Assembly: GCF_002885955.2 (NCBI RefSeq)
Contig: NZ_POQS01000005.1
Coordinates: forward strand, 275,597 to 339,596
Reading direction: 5' to 3'
DNA: 64,000 bases
Source: Achromobacter pulmonis
GTDB taxonomy: Bacteria > Pseudomonadota > Gammaproteobacteria > Burkholderiales > Burkholderiaceae_B
In this document: one piece after another, positions 9,666-18,819 of the stretch
Layout: every line of letters begins with the position of its first letter
How positions within the stretch are numbered: position 1 is the stretch's first letter
Program-made: the position numbers and the translations under genes
Notes under the pieces: generated by a model
What the model saw: only the letters and a program-made list of their open reading frames with translations
Databases searched by the model: none
Told to the model about the DNA's origin: nothing

Positions 9666-11906
9666 TTGAAGCCCCAAGACTCGTATTCGCTGAATACGCT
9701 CGCCACCTCGCTGGCCGCCGCCATCGCCGTTCCCGCGCTGTTCGTCAGCCCCCACGCCGCCGCCCAGTCCGCCGACGGCGTGACGCAGCTTGCGCCGGTG
9801 CGCGTGGAAGGAGAGGGCTCGTCGTACCAGACCACGACCGTGTCGTCGCCGAAGATGACCGCGCCGCTGCTGGACACCCCGCGCACCGTGCAGGTCGTGC
9901 CCAAGCAGGTGATCCAGGACCAGTCGGCGTCGACCCTCCAGGACGTGCTGCGCAACTCGCCGGGCATCACCTTCGGCGCCGGCGAAGGCGGCCGTCCGGG
10001 CGGCGACCTGCCCATCATCCGCGGCCAGAACTCGGCCGGCAGCATCTTCCTGGACGGCATCCGCGACTCCAGCACGCAGGTGCGCGACACCTTCAACCTG
10101 GAAGAAGTGGAGATCATCAAGGGCCCGGACTCGGTGTACTCCGGCCGCGGCGGCGCCGGCGGCAGCATCAACATGGTCAGCAAGACCCCGCGGGCCACCG
10201 ACTTCACCGAAGGCACGATCCAGCTCGGCACGGACAACAACTACCGCGCCACCATCGACAGCAACTGGCGCCTGGACGAAAAAGCCGCCTTCCGCCTGAA
10301 CGTGATGGGCAACAAGGGCGACGTGCCGGGACGCGACGACGCGGTGGACTTCGAGCGCTGGGGCGTGGCCCCGTCGCTGACGCTGGGCGTGGGCACGCCG
10401 ACCCGCATCACGCTGAGCTACTACCACTATCAAGACGACAGCATGCCGGATTACTCCATCCCGTATGACCCGAAGACGGGCCAGCCGGTGACGGAGACCA
10501 TGGGCGTGAGCCGCAAGAGCTTCTACGGCCTGACCGGCCGCGACTTCATGAAGACGCGCGACGACGTCGCCACGGCCGACTTCCAGCACGATTTCTCCGA
10601 CAAGCTGCAACTGCGCAGCGTGCTGCGCTACGGCCGCGGCACCACCGACTTCGCCGCCACCAACCCGGACGACAGCAAGGGCAACGTGCCCAACGGCCTG
10701 GTGTACCGCGCGCTCAAGTCGGGCTATTACGTCACCAAGACCTTCGCCAGCCAGACCGACCTGACCGGCGAATTCGAGACCGGCAGCCTCAAGCACAGCT
10801 TCGACCTCGGCTTCGAATACAGCAACATCAAGCAGGACAAAGACGGCTACACCCAGTCGGGCGTGCCGACCAGCGCGACCTGCACCGGCCTGTCGGTGGT
10901 GTGCGCCTCGCTGTGGGACCCGGACCCGCACACCGATTACGCGGGCCGCCTGACCCGCAACAACAATCCGGCCCGCTACAACACCGACACCATCGCGCTC
11001 TACGGCTTCGACACCATCAAGTTCAACGAGCAGTGGCAGGCCAGCCTGGGGCTGCGCTGGGACAACTACCGCACCAGCGGCAGCAACATCGCCCGCGGCC
11101 GCAACGACCCGGCCGGCACGCCCGCGTTCTACAGCACCAGCCGCGAGGACAACCTCTTCAACTACCAGATCGGCCTGGCCTACAAGCCCATGCCCAACGG
11201 CACGATCTATGCCACCTACGGCACGTCCTCGACGCCGTCGGCCATCGCCGCCGGCGCCATCAGCGACGCCGCGTCGGCCGTGAGCGAGTCGCTGGAGCCC
11301 GAAAAGAGCCGCACGGTGGAACTGGGCACCAAGTGGGACGTGTTCGACGACCGCCTGACGCTGTCGGCGGCCGCCTTCCAGGACATCCGCAAGAACACCA
11401 GCGTGGCCGTGTCGGCCACCGAGACCGAGCAGATCGGCGAGGCCAAGGTGCGCGGCATCGAACTGGGCTTCTCCGGCAGCATCACGCCGCGCTGGAACGT
11501 GTTCGGCGGCTACACCTTCATGGACAGCGAAATGACCAAGGGCGCCTTCAACAGCGGCGCCGTGGGCCAGGATCTGCCCAACACCCCGCGCAACGCCTTC
11601 AGCCTGTGGACCACCTACAAGGTGCTGCCCAAGCTGACGGTGGGCGGCGGCGCCTACTACGTGGACAAGGTGTACGGCAACTCGGATTCGAGCAAGAACC
11701 CCGACGGCACGCCCAAGGCGCGCTGGGTGCCCTCGTACTGGCGCTTCGATGCGATGGCGTCGTATGAATTCAACCCGAACGTGTCGGCCCAGCTGAACGT
11801 GATGAACATCTTCGACGAGACGTATTACACCAAGGCCTATGCCGCGCACTATGCGGCGCTGGGCGGCGGGCGTGCGGCGTTGCTGTCGCTGCGTGTGCGG
11901 TATTGA
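9666..11906 (+). CDS. TonB-dependent catecholate siderophore receptor, Fiu-like
   Basis: A 746-residue outer-membrane receptor. A signal peptide of about 34 residues ends at A-H-A-A-A-Q-S. The plug domain follows, with D-T-P-R-T-V-Q-V-V-P, the L-P-I-I-R-G-Q block, F-L-D-G-I-R-D and the E-I-I-K-G-P-D-S-V-Y-S-G-R motif at about residues 150-162. A 22-strand barrel follows and ends in an aromatic C terminus (L-S-L-R-V-R-Y). Sequence blocks resemble E. coli Fiu, so linear catechol ferric siderophores are the likely ligands. The start is TTG, chosen because GGAGAAG lies 8 bases upstream and no ATG precedes the signal peptide. It is monocistronic. Confidence 0.9.
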   Translation: MKPQDSYSLNTLATSLAAAIAVPALFVSPHAAAQSADGVTQLAPVRVEGEGSSYQTTTVSSPKMTAPLLDTPRTVQVVPKQVIQDQSASTLQDVLRNSPGITFGAGEGGRPGGDLPIIRGQNSAGSIFLDGIRDSSTQVRDTFNLEEVEIIKGPDSVYSGRGGAGGSINMVSKTPRATDFTEGTIQLGTDNNYRATIDSNWRLDEKAAFRLNVMGNKGDVPGRDDAVDFERWGVAPSLTLGVGTPTRITLSYYHYQDDSMPDYSIPYDPKTGQPVTETMGVSRKSFYGLTGRDFMKTRDDVATADFQHDFSDKLQLRSVLRYGRGTTDFAATNPDDSKGNVPNGLVYRALKSGYYVTKTFASQTDLTGEFETGSLKHSFDLGFEYSNIKQDKDGYTQSGVPTSATCTGLSVVCASLWDPDPHTDYAGRLTRNNNPARYNTDTIALYGFDTIKFNEQWQASLGLRWDNYRTSGSNIARGRNDPAGTPAFYSTSREDNLFNYQIGLAYKPMPNGTIYATYGTSSTPSAIAAGAISDAASAVSESLEPEKSRTVELGTKWDVFDDRLTLSAAAFQDIRKNTSVAVSATETEQIGEAKVRGIELGFSGSITPRWNVFGGYTFMDSEMTKGAFNSGAVGQDLPNTPRNAFSLWTTYKVLPKLTVGGGAYYVDKVYGNSDSSKNPDGTPKARWVPSYWRFDAMASYEFNPNVSAQLNVMNIFDETYYTKAYAAHYAALGGGRAALLSLRVRY

Positions 11907-11960
11907 TTGGGGATGGGCGCCCGCCGCGGCAGGCGGCGGGCGCCGTCCCATGGCACTCCG

Positions 11961-11992
11961 AGGCCGGCGCAAGCCGGCCTTCTTCTTTTTTT
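11961..11992 (+). terminator. Rho-independent terminator after the receptor gene
   Basis: Stem AGGCCGGC / GCCGGCCT with loop GCAA is followed by TCTTCTTTTTTT. It lies between convergent genes and its 3' end touches the serB stop codon. A second, longer GC-only hairpin (about 11912-11952, ATGGG...CCCAT arms) precedes it without a T tract. Confidence 0.88.
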
Positions 11993-12848
11993 ACCCCTCG
12001 AACCAGCTCAACACCCCGTCCAGCCCCGACACGTTGAGCGCATAACGCGTCTGCTGGCGCACCAGCGGCTTGGCGTGGTAGGCCACCGGAAAACCGGCCG
12101 CGGCCAGCATCTTCAGGTCGTTGGCGCCGTCGCCCATGGCGATGATCTGTTCCTGGGTGGCGCCATGGCGGCGCGCGAATTCGCGCAGGTGCATGGCCTT
12201 GGCGTCGGCGTCGAGGATGTCGCCCAGCACCTTGCCGGTCAGCACGCCGTTGTCGATCTCCAGCGTGTTGGCGTGCGCGCTGTCGAGCTTGAGGCGCTCG
12301 CGCAGGCGGTCGGTGAAGAAGGTGAAGCCGCCCGAGACCAGCAGCACCTTGATGCCGGCGGCCTGGGCCGTGGAGATGAGGCGTTCGGCGCCCGGGTTCA
12401 GGCGCAGCTTTTCCGCGTAGACCTGGTCCAGCGCCTCGGCCGGCACGCCCTCGAGCAGGGCGACGCGGCGCCGCAGGCTTTCGGCGAAGTCCTTGATCTC
12501 GCCGCGCATCGCGGCCTCGGTGATTTCCGAGACCTTGTCTTTCACGCCGACCACGCCCGCGATCTCGTCGATGCATTCGATGTTGATCAGCGTGGAGTCC
12601 ATGTCCATGGCCAGCACCTTGCAGTCCGACAGCTTCAGCCCGGCGGGCAGGAAGGCGGTGTCGATGCCGCGGCCCTCGGCCCACGCCACGACCTCGGCGC
12701 GGGTGGACTCGTCGTGCTGCACGTCGAGCAGGCGGGCGGCGGTGGCGCTGATGCGCGCGATGCCCTGCGCCTGGGCCAGGGCCGCGAGCTGTTCCGCGTG
12801 TTCGGCGCTCAGGGCGGGGGATTGGACGACTAGGTGGTGGGTGGTCAT
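11991..12848 (-). CDS. serB: Phosphoserine phosphatase
   Basis: A 285-residue HAD-superfamily phosphatase performing the last step of serine biosynthesis, hydrolysis of O-phosphoserine. The nucleophile motif M-D-M-D-S-T lies at about residues 81-86 (Asp82 nucleophile, Asp84 acid/base). The V-S-G-G-F-T-F-F motif and the late G-D-G-A-N-D-L-K-M metal-binding motif are intact. About 75 N-terminal residues precede the catalytic domain, as in longer SerB proteins with a regulatory-type N terminus. It is 22 bases downstream of mfd on the same strand, so the two may be cotranscribed. Confidence 0.95.
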   Translation of the reverse strand: MTTHHLVVQSPALSAEHAEQLAALAQAQGIARISATAARLLDVQHDESTRAEVVAWAEGRGIDTAFLPAGLKLSDCKVLAMDMDSTLINIECIDEIAGVVGVKDKVSEITEAAMRGEIKDFAESLRRRVALLEGVPAEALDQVYAEKLRLNPGAERLISTAQAAGIKVLLVSGGFTFFTDRLRERLKLDSAHANTLEIDNGVLTGKVLGDILDADAKAMHLREFARRHGATQEQIIAMGDGANDLKMLAAAGFPVAYHAKPLVRQQTRYALNVSGLDGVLSWFEG

Positions 12849-12870
12849 GGGGTTCGGGTGATGGCTACGG

Positions 12871-15800
12871 TTACTTCAGGGCGCGCAGCACGGCGCGCAC
12901 GGCGTCGACGCGGGCCGGCACCTGCGCGGCCTTGATCTCGACCCGTAATTTATCCTGTCCCGCCAGTTTGATGTGGCGCTGGCGCTGGACCAGCTCGATG
13001 ATCCTGGCCGGGTCCACCGAGGTCTTGGCGCCGAACTGCAGCAGCGCCTGGGTTTCGCTGGCGTCGATCTTGACCACGCCCAGCGGCTGCGCCGCCAGGC
13101 GCAGGCGATGCGTGGCCAGCAGGGTCTGCGCGGCTTCGGGCAGCTTGCCGAAGCGGTCGATCAGCTCTTCCTGGATGTGGATCAGGTCGTCCTCGCCCGC
13201 GGCGTGCGCCAGGCGCTTGTAGATGCCCAGGCGGGCGTGCACGTCGGCGCAATAGTCCGAGGGCAGCAGCGCCGGCGCGTGCAGGTTGACCTCGCAGGCC
13301 AGGTTGAAGGGTGCTTCCAGGTCGGGTTCTTCGCCGGCGCGCAGCGCGCGCACGGCCTCGTTGAGCATCTCGTTGTACATGGAGAAGCCCACTTCCTGGA
13401 TATTGCCCGACTGCGAGTCGCCCAGCACCTCGCCGGTGCCGCGGATTTCGAGGTCGTGCATGGCCAGGTAGAAGCCCGAGCCCAGTTCCTCCATTGCCTG
13501 GATCGCTTCCAGCCGCTTCTTGGCGTTGCTGGTGATGGCGTCTTCGCCGGGCGTCAGCAGATAGGCGTAGGCCTGGTGGTGCGAGCGCCCGACCCGTCCG
13601 CGCAGCTGGTGCAGCTGGGCCAGGCCGAAGCGGTCGGCCCGGTGGATCACGATGGTGTTGGCGCTGGGCACGTCGATGCCGGTCTCGATGATGGTGGTGC
13701 ACAGCAGCACGTTGTAGCGCTGCTGGTAGAAGCCCTTCATCACCTGTTCCAGCTCGCGCTCGGGCATCTGGCCGTGGGCCACGGCGATGCGGGCCTCGGG
13801 CACCAGTTCTTCGAGGCGGGCGCGGCGGTTGTGGATGGTCTCGACCTCGTTGTGCAGGAAATAGCACTGGCCGCCGCGCTTGAGCTCGCGCAGCAGCGCC
13901 TCGCGCAGCGTGCTGCCGTCCTCGCGGCGCACGAAGGTCTTGATGGCCAGGCGCTTCTGCGGCGCGGTGGCGATGACCGAGAAATCGCGTATGCCTTCCA
14001 GCGACATGCCCAGGGTGCGCGGAATCGGCGTGGCCGTCAGGGTCAGCACGTCGACCTCGGCGCGCAGCGCCTTCAGCGCCTCTTTCTGGCGCACGCCGAA
14101 ACGGTGCTCCTCGTCGATGATGACCAGGCCCAGGCGCTTGAACTTCACGTCCTTGGACAGGATCTTGTGGGTGCCGATGACGATGTCCACGCGCCCGTCG
14201 TTGATGCCCTCGATGGCGGCCGACACTTCCTTGGCCGAGCGGAAGCGCGACAGCTCGACCACCCGCACCGGCCAGTCGGCGAAACGGTCGGAGAAGGTCT
14301 GCGCGTGCTGCTCGGCCAGCAGCGTGGTGGGACAGAGCAGGGCGACCTGCTTGCCGTTGGCCACGGCCAGGAAGGCGGCGCGCAGCGCCACCTCGGTCTT
14401 GCCGAAGCCCACGTCGCCGCACACCAGCCGGTCCATGGGGCGTCCGGAGGTCATGTCGGCGATGACGGCCTCGATGGCGGCGGCCTGGTCGGCGGTCTCC
14501 TCGAAGCCGAAGCCTTCGGCGAAGGCCTGGTAGTCGTTGAGCGGCAGGTTGAAGGCGTAGCCTTCGCGCGCGGCGCGCTGGGCGTAGAGCGCCAGCAGCT
14601 CGGCGGCGGTGTCGCGCACCTGCTTGGCGGCCTTGCGGCGCGCCTTGTCCCATTGGCCCGAGCCCAGCTGGTGCAGCGGCGCGGCCTCGGGGTCGGCGCC
14701 GCTGTAGCGCGCGATCACGTGCAGCTGCGAGACCGGCACGTACAGCGTGCTGCCGCTGGCGTATTCGAGGTGGAGGAACTCCATCCCGCCTTCGCCCATG
14801 TCCATGTTGACCAGGCCGTGGTAGCGGCCGATGCCGTGCTGCGCGTGGACCACCGGGTCGCCCTCGCGCAGTTCGGACAGGTCGCGCACCATCGCCTCGA
14901 CGTTGCTGGCACGCTCCTGGTCGCGCTTGCCGCGCCGGCCCGTGGCCGCCAGGCCCGGGTAGAGGTCGTTCTCGGTCAGGAAGGCCAGGTTGGCCTGGGG
15001 CAGCTGGAAGCCCGTGGACAGCGGCGCGGCGACGATGCCGAAATGCGCGTCCGAGGCCAGGAAGGCCTCGATGGCGTCGGGCTGCGCGTCCGGGGTGAGG
15101 CCGAATTCGTTCAGCATCTGCACCAGCGTCTCGCGCCGGCCGGCGGAGTCCGCGCACAGCAGCACGCGCGTCTGGCTGCCCGCCACCAGCGCGCGCAGCT
15201 TGGCGATGGGGTCGTCCGAGCGCCGCGCCACGCTGACGTCGGGGGCGGCGCGGAAATCCGGATGCGGCTGGCCGGAGCTGAGCGCCAGCCGGCAGAAGGC
15301 CTTCAGGCCGGCGTAAAGCGCCTCGTTGTCCAGGAACAGCGCCGAAGGCGGCAGCACCGGGCGTTCGCGGTCGCTTTTCAGAAAGCCGTAGCGGCTGGCG
15401 GTGTCCTGGTTGAAGCGCTGGATGGCGTCGTCGATGTCGCCGACGGTGACCGTGACGGTGCCTTCGGTCAGGTAGTCGAACAGCGTGGCCGTGTCCTCGA
15501 AGAACAGCGGCAGGTAGTACTCGACGCCGGCGAACGGAATGCCGTTGCCGATGTCCTTGTACGGCAGCGCGCGCGAGGGATCGCCCTCGAACACTTCGCG
15601 AAAGCGCGCGCGAAAACGCGTGCGCGCCTCGTCGTCCATCGGGAATTCGCGTCCCGGCAGCAGCTGCACCTCGCGCACCGGGTACAGGCTGCGCTGCGTG
15701 TCCACGTCGAAGCTGCGGATGGTCTCGATTTCGTCGTCGAACAGGTCCAGGCGGTAGGGCACCGCCGATCCCATGGGGAACAGGTCGATCAGGCCGCCGC

Positions 15801-16341
15801 GCAGGCAGAATTCGCCGGGCGCCGTCACCTGCGTGACGTGGTTGTAGTTGGCCAGCGTCAGCTGCGCGCGCAGCGCGGCTTCGTTGAGTTTGTCCTTCTG
15901 CCTGAAGGAAAAGGTGTAGGCCGCCAGGAACGCGGGCGGCGCCAGCCGGTACAGCGCGGTGGTGATCGGCACCGTCAGCACGTCCACCGATTTGGTCATC
16001 AGCGCGTGCAGCGTGTGCAGGCGTTCCGAGATCAGGTCCTGGTGCGGCGAGAACGCGTCGTAGGGCAGGGTTTCCCAGTCGGGCAGCTGGCGCACGCGCA
16101 GTTCGGGCGCGAACAGCTGGATCTCTTCGGCCAGGCGCTGGGCCTCGACCGGCTCGGCGGTCAGGATGACCAGCGGCGCCGCGGCCTGGCGCGCCAGGTC
16201 GGCCAGCAGCCAGGCGTCGCCGGAACCGGGCGGGCGCGGTTGCGCGTAGCGCGCGCCGGGCTTGAGCGCGGACAGGGTGGGAGCCGTGGCGGGGACGGGG
16301 GCGGCGAGAGTGGGGGAGGGCATCAGGCTGGCAGCAGGCAT
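12871..16341 (-). CDS. mfd: Transcription-repair coupling factor
   Basis: A 1156-residue SF2 translocase that removes RNA polymerase stalled at DNA lesions and recruits UvrA. Domains in order: UvrB-like N-terminal module (about 30-350), CarD-like RNA-polymerase-interaction domain with the H-A-Q-H-G-I-G-R-Y motif near 495-505, helicase core with Walker A G-D-V-G-F-G-K-T near 640, DEEH box (I-I-D-E-E-H-R-F-G) near 745, S-A/T-A-T-P-I-P-R-T motif, and the C-terminal TRCF domain. ATG at 16341 was taken as start; a TTG one codon earlier and an ATG at 16323 are alternatives. It is divergent from ispD. Confidence 0.96.
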   Translation of the reverse strand: MPAASLMPSPTLAAPVPATAPTLSALKPGARYAQPRPPGSGDAWLLADLARQAAAPLVILTAEPVEAQRLAEEIQLFAPELRVRQLPDWETLPYDAFSPHQDLISERLHTLHALMTKSVDVLTVPITTALYRLAPPAFLAAYTFSFRQKDKLNEAALRAQLTLANYNHVTQVTAPGEFCLRGGLIDLFPMGSAVPYRLDLFDDEIETIRSFDVDTQRSLYPVREVQLLPGREFPMDDEARTRFRARFREVFEGDPSRALPYKDIGNGIPFAGVEYYLPLFFEDTATLFDYLTEGTVTVTVGDIDDAIQRFNQDTASRYGFLKSDRERPVLPPSALFLDNEALYAGLKAFCRLALSSGQPHPDFRAAPDVSVARRSDDPIAKLRALVAGSQTRVLLCADSAGRRETLVQMLNEFGLTPDAQPDAIEAFLASDAHFGIVAAPLSTGFQLPQANLAFLTENDLYPGLAATGRRGKRDQERASNVEAMVRDLSELREGDPVVHAQHGIGRYHGLVNMDMGEGGMEFLHLEYASGSTLYVPVSQLHVIARYSGADPEAAPLHQLGSGQWDKARRKAAKQVRDTAAELLALYAQRAAREGYAFNLPLNDYQAFAEGFGFEETADQAAAIEAVIADMTSGRPMDRLVCGDVGFGKTEVALRAAFLAVANGKQVALLCPTTLLAEQHAQTFSDRFADWPVRVVELSRFRSAKEVSAAIEGINDGRVDIVIGTHKILSKDVKFKRLGLVIIDEEHRFGVRQKEALKALRAEVDVLTLTATPIPRTLGMSLEGIRDFSVIATAPQKRLAIKTFVRREDGSTLREALLRELKRGGQCYFLHNEVETIHNRRARLEELVPEARIAVAHGQMPERELEQVMKGFYQQRYNVLLCTTIIETGIDVPSANTIVIHRADRFGLAQLHQLRGRVGRSHHQAYAYLLTPGEDAITSNAKKRLEAIQAMEELGSGFYLAMHDLEIRGTGEVLGDSQSGNIQEVGFSMYNEMLNEAVRALRAGEEPDLEAPFNLACEVNLHAPALLPSDYCADVHARLGIYKRLAHAAGEDDLIHIQEELIDRFGKLPEAAQTLLATHRLRLAAQPLGVVKIDASETQALLQFGAKTSVDPARIIELVQRQRHIKLAGQDKLRVEIKAAQVPARVDAVRAVLRALK

Positions 16342-16370
16342 CAAGCGGAAGATTATAAAATCACCGCACC

Positions 16371-17054
16371 ATGTCTGCCTCCATCATCGCAATCGTGCCT
16401 GCCGCCGGCGTCGGCGCCCGCGCCAGCCGGCCCGGACACGAAGCCGTGCCCAAGCAATATCGCCCCTTATCCGGCCAGCCCATGCTGCGCCACGCGGTGT
16501 CCGCGCTGCTGGCCGACGACCGCATTTCCCAGGTGCGCGTGGCCGTGACGCCGGGCGACGGCTGGGTGGACGCGGCGCTGGCCGGGCTGCCCCGCACCGT
16601 GTGGCGGGCCTGCGGCGGCGCGACGCGCGCCGACACCGTGGCCGGCGCGCTGGCCGACAGCGGCGTCGCCGACGACACCTGGGTGCTGGTGCATGACGCC
16701 GCGCGCCCGGGGCTGCCGGCGGCCGCGCTGGCCCGGCTCATCGACGCCTGCCTGGCCGATCCGGTGGGCGGGCTGCTGGCGCTGCCGGTGGCGGACACGG
16801 TCAAGTCCGGCGACGCGCGCGTGGAGCGCACGCTGGACCGCAACGGCCTGTGGCTGGCGCAGACCCCGCAGATGTTCCGCGCCGGCGTGCTGCGCGATGC
16901 GCTGACGGCGGCCTCGGTAAGCGGCGCCGCCGTCACCGACGAGGCCTCCGCGATCGAGGCGGCCGGCTATGCGCCGCTGCTCGTGCCGGGCGCCTTGCGC
17001 AACTTCAAGGTGACCTGGCCGGATGATTTCGAACTGATGGAAAAATGGCTATGA
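16371..17054 (+). CDS. ispD: 2-C-methyl-D-erythritol 4-phosphate cytidylyltransferase
   Basis: A 227-residue nucleotidyltransferase of the MEP isoprenoid pathway that attaches CMP to methylerythritol phosphate. The N-terminal P-A-A-G-V-G-A-R loop binds [11 protein letters not shown] near residue 105 is the family signature, and T-D-E-A-S-A-I-E near 185 lies in the substrate-binding region. It overlaps ispF and starts about 30 bases from the divergent mfd. A TATAAA sequence (16354-16359) only 11 bases before ATG could serve as a -10 element and would give a nearly leaderless mRNA; no -35 is evident. Confidence 0.95.
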   Translation: MSASIIAIVPAAGVGARASRPGHEAVPKQYRPLSGQPMLRHAVSALLADDRISQVRVAVTPGDGWVDAALAGLPRTVWRACGGATRADTVAGALADSGVADDTWVLVHDAARPGLPAAALARLIDACLADPVGGLLALPVADTVKSGDARVERTLDRNGLWLAQTPQMFRAGVLRDALTAASVSGAAVTDEASAIEAAGYAPLLVPGALRNFKVTWPDDFELMEKWL

Positions 17055-17536
17055 GCATTCCCTTTCGCGTCGGGCAGGGCTTTGACGTGCACGCCCTGGT
17101 CGAGGGCCGTCCGCTGATCATCGGCGGCGTCACGATTCCCCACACGCATGGCCTGCTGGGCCATTCCGATGCCGACGTGCTGCTGCACGCCATCACCGAC
17201 GCGCTGCTGGGCGCGGCCGGCCTGGGCGACATCGGCCGCCACTTTCCCGACACCGACCCGGCCTTCAAGGGCGCCGACAGCCGCGTGCTGCTGCGCGAGG
17301 CGATGGCGCGGGTGCGCAAGGCAGGCTGGACGCCGGTCAACATCGACGCCACGCTGCACGCGCAGGCGCCCAAGATCGGCCCGCATGCGCCGGCCATGGT
17401 GAAGAACATCGCCGCCGACACCGGGCTGGCGGAAACCGAAGTCAACATCAAGGCCAAGACCAACGAAGGCCTGGGCTATCTGGGCAGGAAGGAAGGGATC
17501 GCGGCGACGGTCGTCGCGCTGCTGGCGCGGGCCTGA
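17051..17536 (+). CDS. ispF: 2-C-methyl-D-erythritol 2,4-cyclodiphosphate synthase
   Basis: A 161-residue trimeric zinc enzyme that cyclises CDP-ME 2-phosphate two steps after IspD. Metal ligands are in G-F-D-V-H near residues 9-13 and H-S-D-A-D-V-L-L-H near 37-45; [13 protein letters not shown] near 137-149 is the C-terminal signature. The start at 17051 overlaps the ispD stop by four bases (ATGA); an in-frame ATG two codons earlier (17045) is the alternative. ispDF adjacency is common in proteobacteria. Confidence 0.95.
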   Translation: MSIPFRVGQGFDVHALVEGRPLIIGGVTIPHTHGLLGHSDADVLLHAITDALLGAAGLGDIGRHFPDTDPAFKGADSRVLLREAMARVRKAGWTPVNIDATLHAQAPKIGPHAPAMVKNIAADTGLAETEVNIKAKTNEGLGYLGRKEGIAATVVALLARA

Positions 17537-17596
17537 CCCCGGAAGGGGCCAGGCTGCGCAGGGAGTACTAGGCGGCCGGGGAGCCGCCCGCGGGCC

Positions 17597-18118
17597 TTAG
17601 GCCTTGCCTTGGGCCGCCAGCGCCAGGGCGGCGGCGTTGACGACTGCGGCGATGCGGCCGACGTCGCGCATCTGTTCGACCGACAGGCCGTCGTTCTTCA
17701 GGTTCTCGTAGTGCGAAGCCACGCAGAAATGGCACTTGCCGATGATGGAGGCGGCCAGCGCGAACAGCTCGAAGCGCTTTTTCTCGACGCCGCCGTGGGT
17801 GGCGTAGGCGTTCATGCGCAGCTGCGCGGGCAGGCTCTTCAACTGGGCGTCGCCGGTCATTTCCACGTAGGGATACCAGGTGTTGTTCATGCCCATCAGG
17901 GACGAAGCGGTCAGCGCGGCGTTGGCGTCGGTTTCCGACAGGCCGCTCTTGAAGGCTTCGACCAGCGCCGGGCTGCGCGCGGCGAAAGCGGCCGACAGGG
18001 CGGCGCCGACGGCGTCTTCGGGCGCCAGGGTCGAACGGGCGATCACGGCGTCCAGATTCAGGCGGATGTCCTTGGCCCAATCCGGCAGTTGATCCTTAAT
18101 GGTGGCGAGAAATTCCAT
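17597..18118 (-). CDS. ahpD: Alkyl hydroperoxide reductase AhpD
   Basis: A 173-residue carboxymuconolactone-decarboxylase-family protein. It contains the redox motif C-H-F-C at residues 129-132 followed by H136 (K-C-H-F-C-V-A-S-H), the catalytic Cys-X-X-Cys and histidine of AhpD. In the family AhpD re-reduces AhpC with electrons from lipoamide carriers. It lies 75 bases downstream of ahpC on the same strand, matching an AhpC-AhpD peroxidase system in place of the AhpF type; no ahpF is present in the window. Confidence 0.93.
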   Translation of the reverse strand: MEFLATIKDQLPDWAKDIRLNLDAVIARSTLAPEDAVGAALSAAFAARSPALVEAFKSGLSETDANAALTASSLMGMNNTWYPYVEMTGDAQLKSLPAQLRMNAYATHGGVEKKRFELFALAASIIGKCHFCVASHYENLKNDGLSVEQMRDVGRIAAVVNAAALALAAQGKA

Positions 18119-18193
18119 AGTTTTTACCTATCATCTAGCGCAGTTAAAGCCCAGCGCGGGACCTGCTGGGCAGATCCCGGGCCGGGCTGGAAA

Positions 18194-18742
18194 TTACAGC
18201 GTGGCGCCGCCAACCGAGCGGTTGCACGGGCACAGCTCGTCGGTTTGCAGGCCGTCGAGCAGACGCAGGACTTCTTCGGGGTTACGGCCGACGTTCAGGT
18301 TGTTCACCGAAACGTGCTGGATCGTGTTGTCCGGGTCGACGATGAACGTGGCGCGCAGGGCAACGCCAGCGCCCTTTTCACGCACGCCCAGCTGGTCGAT
18401 CAGGGCGCCGGTGGTGTCGCCGAATTGGTAGTGACCCAGCTTGTTCAGGTCCGGGTGCTCACGGCGCCATGCCAGCTTGACGAATTCGTTGTCGGTGGAG
18501 CCGCCCAGCAGAACGGCGTCGCGGTCTTCGAAATCCTTGGCCAGCTTGTTGAAGCCGACGATTTCGGTCGGGCAAACAAACGTGAAGTCTTTCGGGTAGA
18601 AGTAGATCACCTTCCACTTGCCGGGGAACGAGCTTTCGGTGATGTCTTCGAATGCCGACACGCCGTTTTCTTCGTGTTGGTTGAAGCCGGGCTTGACGCC
18701 GGTGACCTTGAAGGGCTCGAGTTTGTCGCCAACAGTTTTCAT
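18194..18742 (-). CDS. ahpC: Peroxiredoxin AhpC
   Basis: A 182-residue typical 2-Cys peroxiredoxin that reduces hydrogen peroxide, organic peroxides and peroxynitrite. The peroxidatic Cys57 is in F-T-F-V-C-P-T-E; the C terminus has C171 and C173 (L-C-P-C-N), one acting as resolving cysteine. The ATG at 18742 has GGGAG seven bases upstream, so longer in-frame upstream sequence is not part of the protein. Unlike enteric AhpC, this is the actinobacterial-like version that pairs with AhpD, which follows it. Confidence 0.95.
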   Translation of the reverse strand: MKTVGDKLEPFKVTGVKPGFNQHEENGVSAFEDITESSFPGKWKVIYFYPKDFTFVCPTEIVGFNKLAKDFEDRDAVLLGGSTDNEFVKLAWRREHPDLNKLGHYQFGDTTGALIDQLGVREKGAGVALRATFIVDPDNTIQHVSVNNLNVGRNPEEVLRLLDGLQTDELCPCNRSVGGATL

Positions 18743-18791
18743 GTTTACTCCCAGTTTGTCGGTGAAATTAAGGCACTGCCTCAAACCCCAA

Positions 18792-18819
18792 ATTCTACGC
18801 TATGGATTGTCGTTGTCTA
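18792..18819 (-). promoter_or_regulatory. Candidate ahpC promoter overlapping the risS 3' end
   Basis: On the minus strand TAGACA (18819-18814) and TAGAAT (18797-18792) are separated by 16 bases, a reasonable sigma-70 pair about 50 bases before the ahpC ATG. The -35 lies inside the last codons of risS. ATCA, AACG and ATAG tetramers recur at 11-base spacing through the -35 region, faintly recalling an OxyR site, but the match is too poor to name. Confidence 0.4.

Noticed and set aside
9594..11972. A 792-codon open frame opposite the TonB-dependent receptor
   Set aside because: It has no ribosome-binding site or domain, while the receptor on the other strand is complete.
12973..16548. A 1191-codon open frame on the plus strand opposite mfd
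   Set aside because: It mirrors mfd codon by codon and is rich in Gly, Val, Arg, Gln and His, as antisense frames in high-GC genes are. Mfd has all its motifs; the opposite frame has none.
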